Origin: Stichopus chloronotus
Taxonomy: Eukaryota > Echinodermata > Holothuroidea > Aspidochirotida > Stichopodidae
Assembly (NCBI GenBank): GCA_021234535.1
Contig: CM037836.1
Location: forward strand, 32,903,511-32,967,510
Length of the DNA stretch: 64,000 nucleotides
Direction: 5' to 3'
Within the stretch, counting starts at the first letter, position 1, and the number at the start of each line of letters is the position of its first letter. Below the pieces are notes generated by a model. That model was not told where the DNA came from. It was given only the letters and a program-made list of their open reading frames with translations, and did no database searches. The position numbers were made by a program, and so were the translations under genes. Positions 36,057-46,746 of this stretch are shown here, piece by piece.

Positions 36057-38890
36057 CTTTTAACCCAGAAAATCATGTTCATGTGACAATATTGCTTTGT
36101 CTTAAAATTTAAGAATTCGTGGTTGCACCCATAATCTCAAGTTGTTTACGACACCCGAGAGTGTTAGTTGGTATGGACTCTCGAGCTGATATGTGATTTA
36201 ACTGGTGTATACCCCAAGATAGCAATGGCAAGTAGGATGTAGATACATTTTTTTAAAGCACATGTCTGTTCTTCGATTTTGACAGAGAGGACGGTCCCGT
36301 CAACTCACTTGAGTGCTTAATTCTTTGGATTTTCGTGAAGAGAGAATCAACGGTGCATGGAGTGCTCTCATGGGTCCTTTGGCTTTACTTAATCTTTTTA
36401 GCCAGACCATCTTTCATCGTAGATGGTGGAGTCAAAAGCACGACAAAACAAAAACTGACAACGAATAAAGATTACAATAAATAAGGAAGACAAAAAAATA
36501 AATAAAATCATTATTTGTTGTTGCTGCCCTTAAATGACTTTCAACCACGTGACAATTTATATATGACCGACGTAAATATGGCATCACTACTATATTCTTT
36601 CGTATCTTGTGGACGACTTTTCTGACAACGTCGTAGCTCAGATATTAATAAAACAAAAATGAAAACAGTGAGGAGAACTTACCTAAATGAAGGAATGATA
36701 AATTGCAAAAATTGTTATAAAATTTTTTGACATGGCAATCAGTTTTAAAATGAAACTTATGTGAATTTCGTTCTGAAAACTTGGTGCTGTTACTTGTGGC
36801 TTTGGCAGACAGGATTTTACCGGACTGGTCTTTCTAAAGTTGAGGGCATCGGAGGTGGGGCCCCTCACTGGCGAGGTCTTCTGATAAGACACTGGCAGGG
36901 CCCAAGACGAATAATCAGACGAATGATCATGAAAATCGTTTGGGAGAGTTTCTTACGCTTTTTTAAGAATTTCAGGTCAATCCTATTTTTTTTTTTTGAG
37001 AATACGATATGAACAAGAATGGTTTGTTGCAAAAGCTAAGAAAGAAACGATTTCCGAAGGAAATCAACATCCATGTAAGACATTTCTGTGATGTCGTTTA
37101 ATACATCCACTTACAATGAGACCCATGGCAAATGATGGCAACGTCATATCACCGTTTAATGTTACCATTAATAGAAAGTAATGTTAAGTTATTTTTAACT
37201 TGAATTACTAAACTTTCACACTAACATCACTGGCAAGTTGTATCTAGATTCTTATAAACATATAGAGGAATGACTATGACTAAAATGAATACACTATTAC
37301 TTACTTCGAAATGTGTCTTGAGCTTCTTGTAGAGGTCTCGTTACATTTTGTTCTACATCCAGTAAGAAGGGATGAACGATAATACCTGCTTGGTTTAACA
37401 CTCCTTGCACGGCGTCAGATATCAAGGTAAACACTCCTGGTACGTACAATACACTGCATAGGTCCCAACCGTAGGTTTCAAGTAGCCTGACGATGAACCA
37501 GCCTATAGCTTCTGAGCGCATAGACGTGCGCGTTAAAGTCTTGAAACGTGAGCGGTCCTCCAACTCCGCCCCTATAGAAGCCCCGGTAACAGTCGGGATG
37601 TTCCAGTAAGAAACCAAATCACCTATGCCGTACAATTCTAGGCTTTTCGGATGTCCCAACACCACGTGTATGTCGTAGTCCCTCACTAAATCGGCGACCA
37701 GTCCAACGCCTATACGTGGCCCACCAAGAACTGTCTCCCTTAAGAACTTCGTAAACGTAAAGTTTAAAAGCTCGCCCCTCTCGACTTTCTCGGTCACAGT
37801 GTTGAACGCAATATCAATCGCGGGCTCGAATTGTGAAACGTCCAACAAAGTGCCGAATTCGTCCAGAAGTACAGCTATGCGTATTTCTGTACCTGCACCG
37901 ACTGTATCGGCAATAATACACATGAAAAGGAAACATTGTCTTATCACATTCATGGTGAGAAGGTTTGTTTTTGTCACGAGAAACTCGGCAGAATGAAATG
38001 TTTTTCGAATATGGTCGATGATGTGACTTCCTAAGTTTAAGCAGGGAGACTCTAGCACCTCCCTGGTTTAAGTTCCCTCTATGTAGGTCGTCATACCTGA
38101 TTAGGTGTACTGTCAACTGTAACATTGCATCGCAACATATTTATGTGTGGAATGAAAAGTGTTACATCGCAATTTTTCTTTATTGCATTCCTAATAAGCT
38201 TAACATTGGTCACCTTTCATAACGCCTCCACCAGTCAGAGGTTATGTTGGAAGTCTTAACTAGTGCACTGATGCAATTTTGCTACTTTTCACCAAGCGTT
38301 TTAAGAGATAAAGAAAAATAGGTTTAACAAACAAAACCTCATTAACACCATTACATATTTATCGTAAAACTCATCAACGGAATTGCATATTTTGTTAATC
38401 ATTAATCGTCCTTGCTTCTCTTGTTGGCGTTTTTTTTTTCCTATTGTATTCCATCAGATATTTTTTATGTGAATTTGTTGAGTAAGTTAAGTGTGTATAC
38501 TGGAGCTATGCTGGCATAAAGAAATGAAATCAGTGAAAGTGAATTTATCTGACATAAAATGACGTTAGTCCTTTTTTATAATAGTTTTTTTTTTAATAGT
38601 GCAAATGCCCTTCAAAAACACCTGATTTTCAAGGTGTGACGTTTATGAAATCTTTCCTTCGTTTCTTCCTTGTCCGTCTTCATTAGATGATTTCATAGCA
38701 GTATCTACTTCGTCAATATTTTGTCGTGTGGGCGTTTGAAACGTGGACTCTTGATCGTCGTGACCATTTCCCGAAGAAACTGGATGTGCAGCACGACTGG
38801 ATGTAAAAGGAATGAGATGCGGTAATGTATAGTACCACCGGACTATGACACGTGGCAAAGCATCCCATTAGTGGTGTTATGCAGACTAGG
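36057..38890 (-). repeat. segmental duplication unit C
   Basis: Homologous to unit B (31482-34130), including both flanks of the receptor exon. It starts at the edge of the palindrome arm, just after the hAT element and a minisatellite remnant. Confidence 0.75.
37305..37953 (-). CDS. ANF-receptor-like first exon, copy C
   Basis: The ATG at 37951-37953 lies in CTCACCATGAATG. The frame could be extended upstream, but this start matches copy B and precedes a signal peptide (CFLFMCIIADTVG). The 216-codon exon ends in phase 1 at 37305 with a consensus GTAAGT donor (complement of 37299-37304). Domain content is as in copy B. Changes lie mainly in the second half: LGGPRIG for RDGPRIG, GHPKS for GHPNS, VSYWNIPTVTGA for VAHWNIPIITGA, and YVPGVF for HLPGVF. 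The exon encodes the signal peptide and first lobe of a natriuretic-receptor-like ectodomain. No downstream exon was found between it and copy B. An inverted copy lies in the right palindrome arm. Confidence 0.88.
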
Positions 38891-38954
38891 GTGTCTTGAC
38901 GGTGTATGTGAAGCCGTGTGTACCGTGATGGTAAGGTTTATGACGATCGTAATG

Positions 38955-39012
38955 ACGTACCCCCCCCCCCCCCACACACACACATACAAGAGAGATACAA
39001 TAAAAAAAAAAA
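38955..39012. repeat. C-run, CA repeat and A-run
   Basis: A C homopolymer of about 15, a short CACACA repeat and an A-run. The right arm (45051-45095) shows the same tracts with slightly different lengths. Confidence 0.9.
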
Positions 39013-39060
39013 CAGTTACTTAACATCCCACCAGAAAGACCCTCGAGGGCCCGTGGACAA

Positions 39061-39396
39061 TTGCAAGGACGCTATGGGGCTCGGGAACTAATGGCATCAC
39101 AAACCTATTGTCCTACAATTTTTGAGAATTTGTTTTGTCTATTGTCAACAATATTTGGTTGGGACCTTCATGCAATCTTCGGGACCCCTGGACATCGTCC
39201 ACTCAGTCCACCTGCTTTCTACACGTCTGCATGGGACAGTCGCCGTGATATTGCATCAAAGGAAAGTCCTCCAATAGATAGATCTATAGTTACATGGTAT
39301 TTAATCGCAACATACCTCAACTTGGTTTTAAGACCCCAACCACTTCCAACCTACGACTTTTTCTTTCCGTGTAGTGTATACCTAACTGGAATATAG
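39061..39396 (+). pseudogene. possible second ANF-receptor-like fragment, opposite strand
   Basis: A 111-codon open frame includes FENLFCLLSTIFGWDLHAIF followed by GTPG. This resembles the FIVRLLETYGWDLCSVLYVPG region of the neighbouring receptor exons (aromatic-GWDL, then a short strand and PG). The rest has no convincing similarity. It may be an old exon fragment of the same domain in the opposite orientation, or a coincidence. It is repeated in reverse at 44658-44993 because of the palindrome. Confidence 0.25.
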
Positions 39397-40008
39397 AATG
39401 AGAACGACGATGTACATAGAGGAGCCTGTTTATGACAGAAAAGTATTGAAAGATAAAATGTCTAAAGAAGCAAAAGCTGTTTCTGCAAGGCTTATTTACG
39501 ATGTTTACGTTAGAGTTGTAACTGTTTGGTCTTTTGACTTTAAAGAGATGGGATGTGCAAACAATGATGGAAGAAAGTAACTCTTTGAGGTTTAGACTGA
39601 AGATAGACGTACACAAACTAAAGTGGGCTTTCTTTTTTCTCTCCTTTTGCTTTGCGATTTCCTCTAAAATGGTGAAAGTTCGTCCCTGATTTCATATATT
39701 CTAATAGATGTTTAGGTCAAGAAGGTGTCCCTTTTGCCATTCAAGTCGTATATTTTGCGTACCCTCTATTTTGATAAGTTATATAAGTTCACGACCTGAC
39801 AATGGTAAGTGTTTACATTAGCTTGAAAGATTCACGGGCCAAGTGAATCATATTACAATTTTTGGGATGATTGTTTTTCATCATTTTTTAATTCAACCGT
39901 ATGATATTCGGTTTAAAAGTGGAGGGCAAAGAAGTGGAAAGACCTCTCGTCTGTTACAAGGACTTATCATCGGTTCTAGCTAGAGTGGGTCACTTCAACG
40001 ATTTCATC

Positions 40009-40102
40009 ATGAGACCTATGCAGATTTTGTTTGTTCTTTTGCTAATATTGGCCTCTTTAGCTTCGAAAAAAGCCAAGAAACCAAAAAAGAAAGGACCTCG
40101 AG
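40009..40102 (+). CDS. candidate first exon: signal peptide plus lysine-rich start
   Basis: The ATG at 40009 begins MRPMQILFVLLLILASLAS, a textbook secretory signal peptide of about 19 residues. A strongly basic stretch follows (KKAKKPKKKGPR), and the exon ends at a GGTACA donor (GT at 40103-40104, phase 1). Upstream codons keep the frame open to 39901, but this methionine best fits a signal peptide. The mature product is unknown because no following exon was identified. In the right arm a missing A in the lysine run breaks the same exon, as expected for a consensus error there. Confidence 0.4.
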
Positions 40103-42028
40103 GTACACTTTGCTTTCGTTTTCTTCTTTTTCCTTTTTTCTTTATTGTTTCATGCTTGTGTATTGTATTCCATTGGGTTATGTTGCGTTGCATTGTATCA
40201 CATCGCGTTGCATTACACGGCATTGCTGTTGCATACATTGTATGGTATTGTTTTGAACTGCATTTGCATACCATTGTGTTGTATTGTTGCTTGCTTTTAA
40301 CCGAACATTATGCGAAACGTAGGCCTACCGCTGTGCAATATATATTATATTATCCGAACTTTGATGTGATTGTAAAAATTGAACAGTCCATTCAGAAAAG
40401 TTTAAGTAGTAAGCAGAATTATATAAACTGAGGAAATAACACAACTTTGTAACTGCATGTGTACAGACGATAAAGTTTTTTTTTTTTTTTTGTCTTCTAA
40501 TACAAAATCGGTGAATCCTCTTGAAATACAAAAGGAAGAGAAACGAAAAACTTGTATTCATACTAAAATTGGATTTGTGGTGATTTCATTGCACTCATAA
40601 AAATGAAACACAATTGCAAGAATTCATTCTACTTGAATGATCTCTTTTCTTTTTTTCTTTGTTTTTAATATGAAATTTAGTTAACGCGACAGAGGAAATA
40701 AAAAGAACATTGGAATGTCAAAAGTCATCTATACAAAATTTACCTGTATGTAAACCTATGTCTTTTTCTGAAGGATTTGTCTGGGTGGTGAAGGTAAACC
40801 TTCCTGGTAAAATAACTTCTTTCAATTAAGATTTTTATTATTACATTTTAGTTAAAATTTTGCTTTAAAGGATACACGAACTTCAGTGCAACAACAATGA
40901 AGCACTCACCAAGTAAGATTAATTCTTAAACACGAACCTTGAGCTATGCAAGTTTATCCAATTAACTTGATGAGGGGATGACAGAGAGTCATTGGTATCT
41001 CAATTTTAACTTGATTACAATTTCAGTTCATGTTGTTTTATGTAATTTATGGCTTGGCCTCCAACATCCTACACATGATATATATATTATTTCATTGTTC
41101 TTCGTGGATTCTGAATGCATTTCTTTTTTACCTTAAGAACCGGAATTAGATGATAGTTGAGTCAGCAGCAGTCCTTACATAACATATATATATATTCATG
41201 TATATGTATGTATACATATGTATATATATATAGTATATATAGTACATATAGTATATATAGTATATACAACATGAAATGCTCAAATTGTGGGGAATGTATC
41301 AAAGGAGGGGAATTTATTCGCCGAGAAAGACTTTGTCTCCTCCGAGATCCTTAAGTTGTTCCTAAACCACTGTGTGGTTCGCTGGGTAGGTACCAAAGTA
41401 TCTCGTTACTATTTTTTCCTCCGTGCAGTCGACTTGAGTTACGCCAAGGATGAGTAAACTACTTTCGTCACCTCGATAGCAGCATTAAATTTAGTCTATT
41501 GTTAGGACGATGGTGTATTTTCCTCTTCCTCTACACATCCCATACAGTTCTACTAACTCATTCATACAGCACGCGTCACACTACGCTATAAGAGTCGATC
41601 AATGCCCAACCATCGTCTTGTCAGATTCCTCACAGCGTGTTTATGATTTTTATTGAAATCAGGCCACTTTCCTTCCAATAATGGAAGGAACCAATCACAT
41701 TACCGCAAATGAAAAAAATGACTATTCATTATGACGTGGCACATTACAATCCACACATCATGTCAAGACGTGTCCAGCTCAGACCAATTTTTCTGTGCTT
41801 TGCACGTTGACAGTATGTGATTGACACAGCGTGGATATGAATAGTGAACGCATGGGCTGTCTTATTTCACTACGTACACACCCACGACAAAGGAGTTATC
41901 CAAGACTTAGTGAACGAAAGCAACTCAAGGATAACAGTTCAGCAGAGAAGGGGCTGTACAAGGGAGTAGCGGTAATAACAAGCGTTGTTGGAATGTGGAC
42001 AGGAAAAGGGAAGATTCACTAAGTCTTG
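40103..42028. other. rest of left arm; TA-rich simple repeat at 41183-41275
   Basis: No further gene recognised. TATATA and GTATATATAGTACATA tracts lie at 41183-41275. The sequence CCAAGACTTAGTGA at 41900-41913 recurs inverted at 42016-42029, right at the palindrome centre. Confidence 0.55.
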
Positions 42029-43951
42029 GTCAAGACTTAGTGAATCTTTCCCCTTTTCCTGTCCACATTCCAACAACGCTTGTTATTACCGCTACTCCCT
42101 TGTACAGCCCCTTCTGCTGAACTGTTATCCTTGAGTTGCTTTCGTTCACTAAGTCTGGATAACTCCTTTGTCGTGGGTGTGTACGTAGTGAAATAAGACA
42201 GCCCATGCGTTCACTATTCATATCCACGCTGTGTCAATCACATACTGTCAACGTGCAAAGCACAGAAAAATTGGTCTGAGCTGGACACGTCTTGACATGA
42301 TGTGTGGATTGTAATGTGCCACGTCATAATGAATAGTCATTTTTTTCATTTGCGGTAATGTGATTGGTTCCTTCCATTATTGGAAGGAAAGTGGCCTGAT
42401 TTCAATAAAAATCATAAACACGCTGTGAGGAATCTGACAAGACGATGGTTGGGCATTGATCGACTCTTATAGCGTAGTGTGACGCGTGCTGTATGAATGA
42501 GTTAGTAGAACTGTATGGGATGTGTAGAGGAAGAGGAAAATACACCATCGTCCTAACAATAGACTAAATTTAATGCTGCTATCGAGGTGACGAAAGTAGT
42601 TTACTCATCCTTGGCGTAACTCAAGTCGACTGCACGGAGGAAAAAATAGTAACGAGATACTTTGGTACCTACCCAGCGAACCACACAGTGGTTTAGGAAC
42701 AACTTAAGGATCTCGGAGGAGACAAAGTCTTTCTCGGCGAATAAATTCCCCTCCTTTGATACATTCCCCACAATTTGAGCATTTCATGTTGTATTATACT
42801 ATATATACTATATGTACTATATATACTATATATTATACATATGTATACATACATATACATGAATATATATATATGTTATGTAAGGACTGCTGCTGACTCA
42901 ACTATCATCTAATTCCGGTTCTTAAGGTAAAAAAGAAATGCATTCAGAATCCACGAAGAACAATGAAATAATATATATATCATGTGTAGGATGTTGGAGG
43001 CCAAGCCATAAATTACATAAAACAACATGAACTGAAATTGTAATCAAGTTAAAATTGAGATACCAATGACTCTCTGTCATCCCCTCATCAAGTTAATTGG
43101 ATAAACTTGCATAGCTCAAGGTTCGTGTTTAAGAATTAATCTTACTTGGTGAGTGCTTCATTGTTGTTGCACTGAAGTTCGTGTATCCTTTAAAGCAAAA
43201 TTTTAACTAAAATGTAATAATAAAAATCTTAATTGAAAGAAGTTATTTTACCAGGAAGGTTTACCTTCACCACCCAGACAAATCCTTCAGAAAAAGACAT
43301 AGGTTTACATACAGGTAAATTTTGTATAGATGACTTTTGACATTCCAATGTTCTTTTTATTTCCTCTGTCGCGTTAACTAAATTTCATATTAAAAACAAA
43401 GAAAAAAGAAAAAGATCATTCAAGTAGAATGAATTCTTGCAATTGTGTTTCATTTTTATGAGTGCAATGAAATCACCACAAATCCAATTTTAGTATGAAT
43501 ACAAGTTTTTCGTTTCTCTTCCTTTTGTATTTCAAGAGGATTCACCGATTTTGTATTAGAAGACAAAAAAAAAAAAAAAACTTTATCGTCTGTACACATG
43601 CAGTTACAAAGTTGTGTTATTTCCTCAGTTTATATAATTCTGCTTACTACTTAAACTTTTCTGAATGGACTGTTCAATTTTTACAATCACATCAAAGTTC
43701 GGATAATATAATATATTTGCACAGCGGTAGGCCTACGTTTCGCATAATGTTCGGTTAAAAGCAAGCAACAATACAACACAATGGTATGCAAATGCAGTTC
43801 AAAACAATACCATACAATGTATGCAACAGCAATGCCGTGTAATGCAACGCGATGTGATACAATGCAACGCAACATAACCCAATGGAATACAATACACAAG
43901 CATGAAACAATAAAGAAAAAAGGAAAAAGAAAAAACGAAAGCAAAGTGTAC

Positions 43952-44044
43952 CTCGAGGTCCTTTCTTTTTGGTTTCTTGGCTTTTTTCGAAGCTAAAGAG
44001 GCCAATATTAGCAAAAGAACAAACAAAATCTGCATAGGTCTCAT
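43952..44044 (-). pseudogene. mirror copy of the signal-peptide exon
   Basis: Inverted copy of 40009-40102, one base shorter in the A-run of the lysine stretch, which shifts the frame just before the donor. It is probably not a separate gene. Confidence 0.5.
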
Positions 44045-46097
44045 GATGAAATCGTTGAAGTGACCCACTCTAGCTAGAACCGATGATAAGTCCTTGTAAC
44101 AGACGAGAGGTCTTTCCACTTCTTTGCCCTCCACTTTTAAACCGAATATCATACGGTTGAATTAAAAAATGATGAAAAACAATCATCCCAAAAATTGTAA
44201 TATGATTCACTTGGCCCGTGAATCTTTCAAGCTAATGTAAACACTTACCATTGTCAGGTCGTGAACTTATATAACTTATCAAAATAGAGGGTACGCAAAA
44301 TATACGACTTGAATGGCAAAAGGGACACCTTCTTGACCTAAACATCTATTAGAATATATGAAATCAGGGACGAACTTTCACCATTTTAGAGGAAATCGCA
44401 AAGCAAAAGGAGAGAAAAAAGAAAGCCCACTTTAGTTTGTGTACGTCTATCTTCAGTCTAAACCTCAAAGAGTTACTTTCTTCCATCATTGTTTGCACAT
44501 CCCATCTCTTTAAAGTCAAAAGACCAAAACAGTTACAACTCTAACGTAAACATCGTAAATAAGCCTTGCAGAAACAGCTTTTGCTTCTTTAGACATTTTA
44601 TCTTTCAATACTTTTCTGTCATAAACAGGCTCCTCTATGTACATCGTCGTTCTCATTCTATATTCCAGTTAGGTATACACTACACGGAAAGAAAAAGTCG
44701 TAGGTTGGAAGTGGTTGGGGTCTTAAAACCAAGTTGAGGTATGTTGCGATTAAATACCATGTAACTATAGATCTATCTATTGGAGGACTTTCCTTTGATG
44801 CAATATCACGGCGACTGTCCCATGCAGACGTGTAGAAAGCAGGTGGACTGAGTGGACGATGTCCAGGGGTCCCGAAGATTGCATGAAGGTCCCAACCAAA
44901 TATTGTTGACAATAGACAAAACAAATTCTCAAAAATTGTAGGACAATAGGTTTGTGATGCCATTAGTTCCCGAGCCCCATAGCGTCCTTGCAATTGTCCA
45001 CGGGCCCTCGAGGGTCTTTCTGGTGGGATGTTAAGTAACTGTTTTTTTTTTTATTGTATCTCTCTTGTATGTGTGTGTGTGGGGGGGGGGGGGTACGTCA
45101 TTACGATCGTCATAAACCTTACCATCACGGTACACACGGCTTCACATACACCGTCAAGACACCCTAGTCTGCATAACACCACTAATGGGATGCTTTGCCA
45201 CGTGTCATAGTCCGGTGGTACTATACATTACCGCATCTCATTCCTTTTACATCCAGTCGTGCTGCACATCCAGTTTCTTCGGGAAATGGTCACGACGATC
45301 AAGAGTCCACGTTTCAAACGCCCACACGACAAAATATTGACGAAGTAGATACTGCTATGAAATCATCTAATGAAGACGGACAAGGAAGAAACGAAGGAAA
45401 GATTTCATAAACGTCACACCTTGAAAATCAGGTGTTTTTGAAGGGCATTTGCACTATTAAAAAAAAACTATTATAAAAAAGGACTAACGTCATTTTATGT
45501 CAGATAAATTCACTTTCACTGATTTCATTTCTTTATGCCAGCATAGCTCCAGTATACACACTTAACTTACTCAACAAATTCACATAAAAAATATCTGATG
45601 GAATACAATAGGAAAAAAAAAACGCCAACAAGAGAAGCAAGGACGATTAATGATTAACAAAATATGCAATTCCGTTGATGAGTTTTACGATAAATATGTA
45701 ATGGTGTTAATGAGGTTTTGTTTGTTAAACCTATTTTTCTTTATCTCTTAAAACGCTTGGTGAAAAGTAGCAAAATTGCATCAGTGCACTAGTTAAGACT
45801 TCCAACATAACCTCTGACTGGTGGAGGCGTTATGAAAGGTGACCAATGTTAAGCTTATTAGGAATGCAATAAAGAAAAATTGCGATGTAACACTTTTCAT
45901 TCCACACATAAATATGTTGCGATGCAATGTTACAGTTGACAGTACACCTAATCAGGTATGACGACCTACATAGAGGGAACTTAAACCAGGGAGGTGCTAG
46001 AGTCTCCCTGCTTAAACTTAGGAAGTCACATCATCGACCATATTCGAAAAACATTTCATTCTGCCGAGTTTCTCGTGACAAAACAAACCTTCTCACC

Positions 46098-46746
46098 ATG
46101 AATGTGATAAGACAATGTTTCCTTTTCATGTGTATTATTGCCGATACAGTCGGTGCAGGTACAGAAATACGCATAGCTGTACTTCTGGACGAATTCGGCA
46201 CTTTGTTGGACGTTTCACAATTCGAGCCCGCGATTGATATTGCGTTCAACACTGTGACCGAGAAAGTCGAGAGGGGCGAGCTTTTAAACTTTACGTTTAC
46301 GAAGTTCTTAAGGGAGACAGTTCTTGGTGGGCCACGTATAGGCGTTGGACTGGTCGCCGATTTAGTGAGGGACTACGACATACACGTGGTGTTGGGACAT
46401 CCGAAAAGCCTAGAATTGTACGGCATAGGTGATTTGGTTTCTTACTGGAACATCCCGACTGTTACCGGGGCTTCTATAGGGGCGGAGTTGGAGGACCGCT
46501 CACGTTTCAAGACTTTAACGCGCACGTCTATGCGCTCAGAAGCTATAGGCTGGTTCATCGTCAGGCTACTTGAAACCTACGGTTGGGACCTATGCAGTGT
46601 ATTGTACGTACCAGGAGTGTTTACCTTGATATCTGACGCCGTGCAAGGAGTGTTAAACCAAGCAGGTATTATCGTTCATCCCTTCTTACTGGATGTAGAA
46701 CAAAATGTAACGAGACCTCTACAAGAAGCTCAAGACACATTTCGAA
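46098..46746 (+). CDS. mirror copy of receptor exon C, donor altered
   Basis: The 649-bp exon appears unchanged from 37305-37953, but the following donor reads GTAGTA instead of GTAAGT, because one A is missing. The frame then runs on into intron sequence to a stop at 46823. If the arm is an artefact, the lost base is a consensus error. If it is real, this copy would probably splice poorly. Domain description as for copy C. Confidence 0.6.

Larger units (their letters stand above)
36057..42028 (+). repeat. left arm of a 12-kb palindrome
   Basis: The reverse complement of this segment occupies 42031-47990, with a 2-bp spacer (42029-42030). I checked both arms at many landmarks across the full length. 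Differences are almost all single-base indels, for example six versus five A at 40083-40088, CCAAGAC versus CCAGAC near 41901, and one A missing in the right copy of the receptor donor. The left arm continues into unrelated sequence at 36056. This arm is probably the genuine locus. Confidence 0.95.

Noticed and set aside
41831..42227. Pair of matching small open frames around the hinge
   Set aside because: They are the same sequence seen on both palindrome arms and have no recognisable protein features.
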